Source: Chelydra serpentina (Eukaryota > Chordata > Testudines > Chelydridae). From it: DNA of 64,000 nucleotides. The stretch covers positions 29,861,001 to 29,925,000 of the forward strand of contig JBAIAC010000014.1 of NCBI GenBank assembly GCA_037349315.1, written 5' to 3'. The notes under the pieces were generated by a model. It made no database searches, had not been told where the DNA came from, and saw only the letters and a program-made list of their open reading frames with translations. A program made the translations under genes and the position numbers. This document shows, one piece after another, positions 43,301-55,300 of this stretch. The first letter of the stretch is position 1. Every line of letters begins with the position of its first letter.

Positions 43301-46300
43301 GGAGAAGCACATTATTAAAATACAGATGTCTAAGGCACCCATCACACCCTCTCCCACCTTCACACTAGTCTGTGAATTTAGAAAGTGCTTTCTCTGTAAT
43401 GTTTTGCCAGTTACTTCAACAGAAGTAGAGGTTCAGGGGGTACAGGAATTGGGGCACAAGAAGGGAATCCAGGGGTTGAGGTGAAGGGGGCACAGTGCAG
43501 AGGTTAGGGGCACAGGAGGGGGCAGGTGTTGGGGTACAGGAGGGGGGTTGGGGTGAGGGGGCACGCACAGTAAAGGGGTTAGTGGTGCAGGAGGGAGGTG
43601 CAGGGATAAGGGGTGAAGGTGGCACAGTGTAAGGTGCAGGAGAGGGGGCAGAGGTTGGGAGTGAAGGAGGTGTAAGGATTAGGGGTGCAGGAGGGGGAGA
43701 AAGCATGAGGGGCAAAGGGGGCACAGTGCAGGGGTTAAGGAGGGTGGGGAGCCCATAAGGGTGCAGGGTTAATGGGGGGGGGGGCACCACGCCCACAGGA
43801 GGCAGGGACACCAAAATGCAAGTTCGCCCGGGGTACCATTTTCCCTATGTCTGGATCTGGCAAAGTTCATAACTAAACAAAACCTTGGAATATTATGGTT
43901 TCTTTGCCTTATGGACATACATACAGTACCAGTCTCAGCTAGGGTTGCAACTTTATTTACAGAAAACAAAATGCCCTTCCCTGAGGCCCTGCCCCTGCTC
44001 ACTCCATCCCCCCTCCCGCCAGCACTTGCTCTCCTCCTACCCTCTCTCATGCACTCATTTTCATCAGGCTGGGGCAGGGGGTTGGAGGGCAGGAGGGATC
44101 CGGCTTCAGGGGTGGGTGGGCTCTGGGGTGGCACTGGGGAGTTGGGCTGCAGGAGGGGGCTTCGGGTCTTAGCTAAGGGAGCCTGCCTTAGCCCCGCTGC
44201 GGGTGGCTGACCGGAACCACCAGGGTCCCTTTTCGACCAGGCGTTCCAGTTGAAAACCAGATGGCTGGCAACCCTAGTCTCAGCCCTTTAAACCAAATCT
44301 TGAAACAGAAGTGCTGATCTGGAAGCGACTGTCACAATTACATTGTGAATTCCATGCTTATAGTCTCTCAGGGGACTTCCAGATTAAATTTTAAAAGTAG
44401 AAAAAGGATCTTACTTAATTGCCAGCCCCATAGACTTAACCAGGGATCTGACAGACAAGCTGGGTTCCTTCTTGCTGAAATAATAAAGATGCTGCAGCTG
44501 GAACTTAGTTTACAATTCTGATGATGATGTGTAAAGAATCTAGTTTCCTCCTGAGAGCTCCGCCATGCTACCACTAAAAAAAGTGAGCACTATTGAAAAC
44601 CTAAATCTATCACTGTACCTGTCACAGAAGTAGGAAGGGTATTGGACTTTTTGAGTTGCTCTCTGCGGTCTAGTCTTGACACAGCCATCTCCATTTTCTT
44701 CTCGTCTTCCTGAGGTGTAGGTTTCTGTAGTACACTTGTTTTCCTGATATGGCTGCCTTTATTATCTGACTGATTGCTTACAGCAGCCTAGGATGGAAAA
44801 GGAAAAGTGTTAGATCAGAAAAAGTCCATTATGTATTGTCTACTACAATGGTTCTTAACCAGGCCCCTGGGGCCTCCTAGGGGCCTTGAGCAGGTTTCAC
44901 AGGGGCCACCAAAGAGGACCAGCGTTAGACTCGCTAGGGCCCAGGGCAGAAAGCCGAAGCCCCACCGCATGGGGCTGAAGCCCAGGTCCCTTAGCCCTGC
45001 CAGTCGGGGCTGAAGCCAAAGCCTGAGCAACTGAGCTTTGCAAGGCCCTCTATGGCATGGGACACCAGGCAATGGCCCTGCTTGCTACCCCCCTAATGCC
45101 AGCCCTGGGTTTTATATGCAGAAAACCAGTTGTGGCACAGGTGGGCCGTGGAGCTTTTATAGCATGCGGGGCGGGGGCGGATCTCGGAAAGAAAAAGGTT
45201 GAGAACCCCTGGTCTACTATATACAAATGAGAGATCTCATACTTGAGATCTATGCCTTACCCTCCTAACATATTTGCTTGAGCGCTGAAGAACCCTGCTA
45301 CTTGCACTTCTCTTTCTGGTGCACAGCCTAGAGGAGCAGGGCTCTCACTGGCTTTCCTGGGGAGTGGTCATATAGATCAGCAGTTCTCAACCAGCGGTCC
45401 GAGGCCCCTGAAGGGGGTGTGAGCAGGTTTCAAGGGGTCCACTAAGCAGGGCCAACATTAGACTCACTGGGGCCCAGGGCAGAAAGCCAAACACCTCCCC
45501 GCCCACACCCCCGGCTGAAGCCTAAGCCTGAGCAACTTAGCTTCTCAGGGCTCCCTGTGGCATGCAGCCCTGGACAATTGCCCTGCTTGCTACCTCCTAA
45601 TGTCAGCCTTGGCTTTTATACGAAGAAAAATAGTTGAGGCACAGGTGGATGGTGGAGTTTTTATAGCATGTTGGGGTGGGGGGAAACCTTAGAAAGAAAA
45701 ATGAGAACCCCATATATAGATGATGGCCTGTAGTGACAGCAACCCCAAATTAACAATGATGCTTTTATGTGCACATCTTTCATACATAATTGATGATAAA
45801 AACATGCAAAATGTCAGTGAAATTCATGAAGGGCTGGAGTTCAGATTGAAATTCAACAACAGTATACAACATTTTGTACTGAAAATTGGTTTGCAATGTT
45901 CTTCATTTGTGCAGAGTTAAACCCCAGACTTACCACCTGATTTTACTGTCACTTTAGCTTTTTATAAAATTTCACAAACTGAACAGGAATTCAAATACAA
46001 CTAAATCAAGAGATCAGTGTTGTTTTTTTAAAAAAACTTTTCTAAAGCTTCTTTGTTTATTATTTTACATTATCTTTAGCGAGCTTCTCAGCCTGCTTTG
46101 CCTCTCTGGCTTGTCTCCTCTCCTCTCTGGTAGCTTGCTGCTCACGAAATCCCTTTTGCTTTTGTAGTGCTAATGTAATCCACAGCGGTTGTGCAGATTC
46201 AACTTTTTCCATCAATTTGGAGCCATCTAAAGAATGCCTGCTCTGGAGAACTGGCTTTTCTAGAAGGAAAAGGAAAGGACAAGAAGATTGGATGAGTGCA

Positions 46301-49300
46301 ATACAAAAGGTGTTCATTTTTCCATAGTCCATTACCTTTAATATGCAGCAATATAGACAGCAAACATTGTTTAAACACATTGAACTCAGTGTCAGTCACA
46401 GCCTTTCAAGCATTTATCACATTCTGAAGCAGATTTGTTACTCATTAAGAAGAGACATTACAATAGTCCCGCCTTAATACTTAGCAGGCCAAATTCATCA
46501 TTGATGTAACTTCACTGATCTTACTCCAGGCAGGAATTCAGCCTTGTATCCTAATTTAACATATGGACCCAACCACACCCTTCCATCCTTTGGTGAAGGA
46601 GCCTTCATGGATGGATATCCCCAACCTCCCATTCCACTTTTTGCCTTCTACCTGTTTTGATTCTTAATCCCTTTAGACCAGATGTGCCCAGCTTTGCCTA
46701 AGGGCTGTTCTACACTAGCCCCGAAGTTCGAAGTAAGATACGCAACTTCAGCTACGTGAATAACGTAGCTGAAGTCGAAGTATCTTATTTCGAACTTTAA
46801 AGTACTTACCCCTGGTCCACACGGCGGCGCGCAGCTCCCCCGTCGACTCCGCCTGTTCTGTTCGCAGAGCAGGATTACCGGTGTCGACGGGGGAGCACTT
46901 CCTGGTTCGATTTATCGCGTCTAGACAAGACACGATAAATCGAACCCAGAAGATCGATCCGACGCCTCCGACACTGCGGGTAAGTGTGGACTAGCCCTAA
47001 GTGTGGGCTCAAGTGTCAACTTGCCATAAACGCTATTTGTATAAAATGGACGCCAACTGGGTAGTCCACAGAGACTGGTGGTCCCAGTATGCAATGCTTT
47101 ATCTTAATCTGAACAATATCACAATGGAGATCACATGCTGGAAACTGTAGTGTTTTCAGGCCCAACTTGTATTTCAAAGAAAATGATAGCTGTTGATCTC
47201 ACGTAAGAACACACTGGGCCACATTTGGTTGTCCTAAAGTTGGCCCACTTTTGACAATGGGACACAATTCTGCACTGTCTCATATTTCTAGAAACTGATT
47301 TAGAGCCCATAAAGCCACTGCATTACAACAGGAAACAGACCACAGTCATTTATAAAGATATATACAAGCTATCTGAAGAACAATACGTGAAGGGTAGTGT
47401 AATATACCAGTGCTTCCCTACCACTTCTCTGCTGCGGCACACCTTCAGAATTTTAATTATTTTGAGGCATGCCATCATATTGTCTCCAAATGAACTGGCC
47501 TCCTTATCACCTCGGTTTTAGCTGTTTACCACCTTTGCCATTCACAGTCTGTAGGGGCTGTGTGCAGAGGGGTGTAGCTCAGGGTGTACGCGGGGGTTAG
47601 CTAGGGGCGGTGCAGAGAGGATGTAGCTCAGGGTGTAGGTGGGGATTAGCTAGGGGCTGTGCAGAGAGGGGTGTAGCTCAGGGTGTAGGCGGGGGCAGCT
47701 AGGGGCTATGCAGAGAGGATGTAGCTCAGGGTGTAGGCGGGGGTTAGCTAGGGGCTGTGCAGAGAGGATGTAGCTCAGGGTGTAGGTGGGGGATAACTAG
47801 GGGCTGTGTAGAGAGGATGTAGCTCAGGGTGTAGGTGGGGGATAGCTAGGGGCTGTGTGCAGAGAGGATGTAGCTCAGGGTGTACGCGGGGGTTAGCTAG
47901 GGGCTGTGCAGAGAGGATGTAGCTCAGGGTGTAGGCGGGGGTTAGCTAGGGGCTGTGCAGAGAGGGGTGTAGCTCAGGGTGTAGGCGGGGACAGCTAGGG
48001 GCTATGCAGAGAGGATGTAGCTCAGGGTGTAGGCGGGGGTTAGCTAGGGGCTGTGCAGAGAGGATGTAGCTCAGGGTGTAGGCGGGGGTTAGCTAGGGGC
48101 TGTGCAGAGAGGGGTGTAGCTCAGGGTGTAGGCGGGGGCAGCTAGGGGCTATGCAGAGAGGATGTAGCTCAGGGTGTAGGCGGGGGTCAGCTAAGGGCTG
48201 TGCAGAGAGGGGTGTAGCTCAGGGTGCAGGCAGCCATAGGCGCTGACTCTGTGGGTGCTCTGAGGCTGGAGCACCCATGGGGAAAAATTGGTGGTGCAGA
48301 GCACACACCGGCAGCTCCCTGCCAGTCCCCCCACCCAGCTCACTTCCGCTCTGCCGCTGCCTCCTCCCCTGAGCATGTTGCTGCTGCTCCACTTCTCCCC
48401 CCTCCCTCCCAGGCTTGCCGCGAATCAGCTGTTTCTTGCGCAACAAGCCTGGGAGGGTGGGGGGAGAAGTGGAGTGGCAGCGCGCTCGGGGGAGGAGGCA
48501 AGGCGGAGTGGTTCCTCTGCACGCGCCGCCCCCCCAGCTCACCTCCGCTTCCTACGGCCCTCCCCGCACCCCCCAGCTCACCTCCGCTCTTCCTCCTCCC
48601 CTTAGCGCGCCGCCGCTCCGCTTCTCCCCCCTCCCTCCCAGGCTTGCACGTGGCAAGCCTGGGAAGGGGGTGGAGGGGAAATGCAGTGCGCCCAGGGGAG
48701 GAGGCGGGGATTTGGGGAAGGGGTTGGAATGGGGGCAGGGCTCGGGGCAGAGGTGGGGCGGGGTCAGGGGGTGCGAGCACCCACCGGCACCAGCTAAATC
48801 GGTGCCTATGCAGGCAGGTGCTGTGTCTGGGGGGGGACAGCATCCGACGAAGTGGGTATTCACCCACGAAAGCTTATGCTCCAACACCTCTGTTAGTCTA
48901 TAAACTGCCATAGGACCCTTTGTTGCTTCTACAGATTCAGACTAACACGGCTACCCCTCTGATACTCAAAAATTAAAGAATGTAAAACTTTAGCACCTAC
49001 AAGTCCACTCAGTCCTACTTCTTGTTCAGCCAATCACTAAAACAAATAAGTTTGTTTACACTTACAAGAGATAATGCTGCCCGCTTCTTAGTTACAATGT
49101 AATCTGAAAGTGAGATGAGGCATTCGCATGGCACTGTTGTAGCCAGCATTGCAAGGATTTATGTGCCAGATATACTAAACATTTGTATGCCCTTTCATGC
49201 TTTGACCACCATTCCAGAGGACATGCTTCCATGCTGATGACTGGTTCTGCTTGATAATGATCCAAAGCAGTGTGGATCGATACACTTTCATTTTCATCAT

Positions 49301-52300
49301 CTGAGTCAGATGCCACCAACAGAAGGTTGATTTTCTTTTTTGGTAGTTCAGGTTCTGTAGTTTACACATCGGAGTGTTGCTCTTTAAGACTTCTGACAGC
49401 ATGTTCCACACCTTGTCCCTCTCAGATTTTGAAAAGCATTTCAGATTCTTAAACCTTGGGTCAAGTGCTGTAGCTATCTTTAGAAATCTCATATTGGTAC
49501 CTTCTTTGCGTTTTGTCAAATCTGCAGCGAAAGTGTTCTTAAATAGAACAACATCTGCTTGGTCATCATCTGAGACTGCCATAACACAAAATATATGGCA
49601 GAATCCAGATAAAACCATGGAGCAGGAGACATAGAATTCTCCCCCAGTGTTCAGTCACAAATTTAATTAACGTATTTTTTTTAACGAGGATCATCAGCAT
49701 GGAAGCATCTCCTCTGGAATGGTGGTAGAAGCATGAAGGGGCTTATGAATGTTTAGCATATCTGGCACATAAATACCTTGTAACGTGGGCTACAACAGTG
49801 CCATGTGAGCATCTGTTCTCACTTTCAGGTGATACTGTTAATAAGAAGCGGATAGCAATATCTCCCGTAAATGTAAACAAACTTGTTTGTCTTAGCTATT
49901 GGCTGAACAAGAAGTAGGACTGAGTAGACTTGTAGGTTCTCAAGTTTTACATAGTTTTGTTTTTGAGTGCAGTTATGTAAAAAAAAAAAATAATTCTACA
50001 TTTGTAAGTTGCACTTCCATGATAAAGAGATTGCACTACAGTACTCATACAGTAGTAGTAGTACTCATACAGTACTCAAACAATGCCAAATTAAGTGTAA
50101 AAATGTACTAAGAAAAGCCAAAATGGAGTTTGAAGAACAGCTAGCCCAAAACTCAAAAGGTAATAACAAAACGTTTTTTAAATACGTCAGAAGCAGTGGG
50201 GCCCCTGAACAATAGAGATACAAAAGGAGCACTTAAAGATGATAAAGTCATTGCAGAGAAACTAAATGAATTCTTTGCTTCAGTCTTCACCTCTGAAGAC
50301 GTTAGGGAGATTCCCAAACCTGAGCTGTCTTTTGTAGGTGACAAATCTGAGGAATTGTCAGAGATTGACGTGTCACTAGAGGAGGTTTTGGAACTAATTG
50401 ATAAACTTAACTGTAACAAGTCACCGGGACCAGATGGCATTCACCCAAGAGTTCTGAAAGAACTCAAATGTGAAATGGCAGAACTATTAACTAGGGTTTG
50501 TAACCTGTCCTTTAAATCGGCTTCTGTACCCAATGACTGGAAGATAGCTAATGTAACATCAATATTTAAAAAGGGCTCTAGAGGTGATCCCAGCAATTAA
50601 AGACCGGTAAGTCTAACATCCGTACCGGGCAAATTAGTTGAAACAATAGTAAAGAATAAAATTGTCAGACACATAGAAGAACATAATTTGTTGGGCAAAA
50701 GTCAACATGGTTTCTGTAAAGCAGGCCTGCACAACTCGTAAAGCGGCGAGGGCCATATTACTCCAAAGAAAACAGCCGAGGGCCGAAATCCCCCGGCCCC
50801 GCGGAACTTCCCCCCACCCCAGTGCTGCCCGCCCTGCAGAAACAACCCCTCCTTCTCCAGCGCTGGGGTGTGGAAGCCTGTAGAGGGAGAAAGAAACAGC
50901 GCGCATAGGGTGACCAGATCACAGCAGTAAAATAGGACCCGCCCCCTCCCCGCTCAGCCCAACCATCACCCCCCTCTTCACACCCCCAGGGGTCACTATA
51001 TTACTGCACACAACAGTCAATCAATGCAGTTGTAGATAAATCTCTGCATTATGCATTTTTGTATAACTTTTATATGACTTTGTATTGAACATTGGTAATA
51101 TGTTATAGCAGGCCCCTCAGGTAGTATAATGAAGGTAAAAGAAAAACGTCTTTTTGCTAGAAGTAGAATAAGATCTTCCCCCCACTTTGTATTCAATTGC
51201 CCTGTTGAATGAATGAGGTGTGAATGAGGAAGGCATGGAAGGCAGGCACCTCCAGACAGCTGCAACCCTTGGAGAGGGGATGGGAACCAGACCAAGGACA
51301 ATCAAACTTGTCAAGTGGGCTGACTAGAGAAGCGCAGACATACTGACGGCCTCGGGGGTTAGAAGCAAGCACCTTCCTTTGGGAACACCCTCTTTGCAGC
51401 ATTGGGACAACCCTCAGCCCAGAGACAAGCAGTAAAAAGGACCAACTGACACAGTCCCAGATTTTGGGCCGCACAGTGAGCCCACCTACTCATCCCGCCC
51501 CCTGCTCCCCGCCGCAGGCCACATGTGGCCCCCGGGCCGCATGTTGTGCAGACCTGCTGTAAAGGGAAATCATGCCTTACTAATCTATTAGAGTTCTTTG
51601 AAGGGGTCAACAAACATGTGGACAAGGGCGATCCAGTAGAGATAGTGTACTTAGATTTCCAGAAAGCCTTTGACAAGGTCCCTCACCAAAGGCTCTTACG
51701 TAAATTAAGTTGCCATGGGATAAGAGGGAAGATCCTTTCATGGATTGAGAACTGGTTAAAAGACAGGGAACAAAGGGTAGGAATAAATGGTAAATTTTCA
51801 CAATGGAGAGGGGTAACTAGTGGTGTTCCCCAAAGGTCAGTCCTAGGACCAATCCTATTCAACTTATTCATAAACGATTTGGAAGAAGGGGTAAACAGTG
51901 AGGTGGCAAAGTTTGCAGATGATACTAAGCTGCTCAAGATAGTTAAGACCAAAGCAGACTGTGAAGAACTTCAAAAGGATCTCACAAAACTAAATGATTG
52001 GGCAACAAAATGGCAAATGAAATTTAATGTGGATAAATGTAAAGTAATGCACATTGGAAAAAATAACCCCAACTATACATACAATACGATGGGGGCTAAT
52101 TTAGCTACAACTAATCAGGAAAAAGATCTTAGAGTCATCATGGATAGTTCTCTGAAGACGTCCATGCAGTGTGCAGCGGCAGTCAAAAAAGCAAACACGA
52201 TGTTAGGAATCATTAAAAAAGGGATAGAGAATAAGACGGAGAATATCTTATTGCCCTTATACAAATCCATAGTGCGCCCACATCTTGAATACTGCGTACA

Positions 52301-55300
52301 ACTGTGGTCTCCTCATCTCAAAAAGGATATACTGGCATTAGAAAAGGTTCAGAAAAGGGCAACTAAAATGATTAGGGGTTTGGAACGGGTCCCATATGAG
52401 GAGAGATTAAAGAGGCTAGGACTTTTTAGCTTGGAAAAGAGGAGACTAAGGGGGGATATGATAGAGGTATATAAAATTATGAGTGGTGTGGAGGAAGTGA
52501 ATAAGGAAAAGTTATTTACTTGTTCTCATAATAGAAGAACTAGGGGCCACCCAATGAAATTAGTGGGCAGCAGGTTTAAAACTAATAAAAGGAAGTAGTT
52601 CTTCACACAGCGCACAGTCAACCTGTGGAACTCCTTGCCTGAGGAGGCTGTGAAGGCTAGGACTATAACAGGATTTAAAAGAGAACTGGATACATTCATG
52701 GAGATGAAGTCCATTAATGGCTATTAGCCAGGATCGGTAAGAAATGGTGTCTTAGCCTCTGTTTGTCAGAGGGGGGTGATGGATGGCAGGAGAGAGATCA
52801 CTTAATCATTACCTGTTAGGTCCACTCACTCCGGGGCACCTGGCATTGGCCACTGTCGGTGGACAGGATACTGGGCTGGATGGACCTTTGGTCTGACCCA
52901 GTACGGCTGTTCTTATGTTCTTATATGAGATGAACTGAAAATACTATTTCTTTTGTTTACAAATATTTGAACTGTAAAAAGATAATTAAAATAATACTAT
53001 AAAGTGAGCACTGTACACTTTGTATTCTGTGTTGTAATTGAAATTAATACATTTGAAAATTTAAATTGGAATTCTATTATTAACAGTGCAATTAAAATGG
53101 TGATTAATCGCAAATAATTTTTTAATCTAGTTAATCAGTTTTGCATTTATTGCTTGAGTTAACTGCAATTAATTGACAGCCCTAGTTTAAAGACTTTAAG
53201 TTACAGAGAATCCACCATTTGCACTAGTTTAAACTTGCAAGTGACCCAGGCCCCATGCTGCAGAGGAAAGCAAAACCCTCCCAGGATCTCTGCCAATCTG
53301 ACCCGGGGGGAAATTCCTTCCCGATCCCAAATATGGTGATTAGTTAGACCCTGAACATGTGGGCAAGGCTCATCAGCCAGACACATGGGAAATAATTCTT
53401 TGTAGTAACTCAGAGCCCTCCCCCTCTAGTATCCCATCACTGGCCGTTGGAGATACTTGCTGCTAGCAATCACAGATCAGCTACATGCCATTGTAGGCAG
53501 TCTCACCACACCATCCCCTCCATAAATTTATCAAGCTCAGTCTTGAAGCCAGAAGGTTTTTTGCCACCCATTGTTCCCCTTGGAAGTCTGCTCCAGAACT
53601 TCACTCCTCTGATGGTTAGAAACCCTCTCCTAATTTCAAGTTTAAACGTGTTGGCCAGTTTATATCCATTTGTTCTTGTGTCCACATTCGTGCTTAACTT
53701 AAATAACTCCTCTCCCTCCCTGGTATTTATCCCTTTGATGTATTTATAGAGAGCAATCATATATCCCTCAGCCTTCTTTTCGTTAGGCTAAACAAGTTTC
53801 CTCTCATCAGATAGGTTTTCTATTCCTCGGATCCTCCAAGTAGCCCTTCTCTGCACCTATTTCAGTTTGAATTCATCTTTCTTAAACAGGGGAGACCAGA
53901 ATTGCACACTATTCCAGATGCGGTCTCACCAGTGCCTTGTATAATGGTACTAACACTTCCCTGTCTCTACTGAAAATACCTCGCCTGATGCATCCTTGGA
54001 CTGCATTAGCCGTTTTTTCCACAGCCACAACACACTGGCAGCTTAGTCATCCTGTAATCAACCAATACACCCAGGGCTTTCTCCACCACTGTCACTTCCA
54101 ACCGATATGTCCCCATCTTATAGCAAACATTTTTGTTAGTCCCTAAATATGTGACCTTTCATTCTACAATATTAAATTTCATCCTGTTTCTATTATTCCA
54201 GTTTACGTCATTGAGATTTTCTGTTATGATATTCCAGTCTTCCTCCGTATTAGCAATACTTCCCAACTTCGTGTCACTTTTTGTGCCAATGTCAGTAATA
54301 AAAACGTTAAATAAAATTGGTCCCAAGAGCAATCCCTGAGGACCTCCATATTAACCTCCCTCCAGCCTGACAGTTCACCTTTCAGTATGACCTGTTGTAG
54401 TCTTCCCTTGAGCCAGTTCCTTATCCACCTTTCAGTTCTCATACTAATCCCCATCCTCTCCAATTTCACTAATACTTTCTCATGAGAAACTGTATCAAGT
54501 GTCTTACTAAAATCCAGGCAGATGAGCTCTACTGCATTGCCTTTGTCTAAAAAAATCAGTTCTCTTCTCAAAGAGAGAGATCAGGTTGGTCTGGCACCAT
54601 CTAACTTTTGTAAAACCATGTTGTATTTTATCCCAATTACTGTTAACTTCTATGTTCTTAACTACTTTCTCTTTCAAAATTTATTCCAAGACCTTGCATA
54701 TAACTGAGGTAAAACTAACAAGTCTGTAGTTTCTCAGATCACTTTTTCTCCCTTTCTTAAAAAACTTGGAACGATATTAGCAACTCTCCAGTCATAGGGT
54801 ACAATGTCCGAGTTTACAGATTCATTAAAAAGCCTTGCTATTGGGCTTGCAATTTCATGTGCCAGTTCCTTTAATATTTTTAGATGGAGATTATCTGGAT
54901 CCCACCCTTCCCCCCCAATTTAGTCACCTTAAACTGTTTGTGTTTGACATCGACTTCCACCTTGGAGGTGATAATTTCTACCTCCATGTTCTCATTCCCA
55001 TTAGCCACCCTGCTACTACCCCTAAGTTCTTCATTAGCCTCATTAAAAACTGAGGTAAAGTATTTGTTTAGATGTTGGGACATGCGTAGTTTATCTTTAG
55101 TCTCCACCCCATCCTCAGTGTTTAGCAATTCCACTTCTTTCCTTGTTTTCTCCTTAATTATATGGCTATAGAACCTTTTACTATTGATTTTAATTTCCTT
55201 TGCAAGGTCCAACTCTGCTTGGCTTTTGACTGTTCTCACTTTAATCCTACACTTTCTGACCTCCAAGAGGTAGCTTTCCTTGCTGATGCATCCCATCCTC

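Noticed and set aside
46748..46946. Hairpins that look like a microRNA precursor
   Set aside because: They belong to a Harbinger miniature present in more than one copy; the hairpins are part of the transposon. Expression cannot be judged here.
47573..48220. Possible CRISPR-like array, given regular repeats
   Set aside because: There are no unique spacers; the whole unit repeats, and the locus is in a vertebrate intron.
48219..48913. Pro/Ser/Arg-rich frames up to 229 codons
   Set aside because: They lie across a G/C-rich hAT element with defined ends and target duplication, on both strands and in several frames at once.
51525..52598. 357-codon open frame as a host gene
   Set aside because: It is the reverse transcriptase of a 5'-truncated LINE, with in-frame stops before and after and the LINE tail following.
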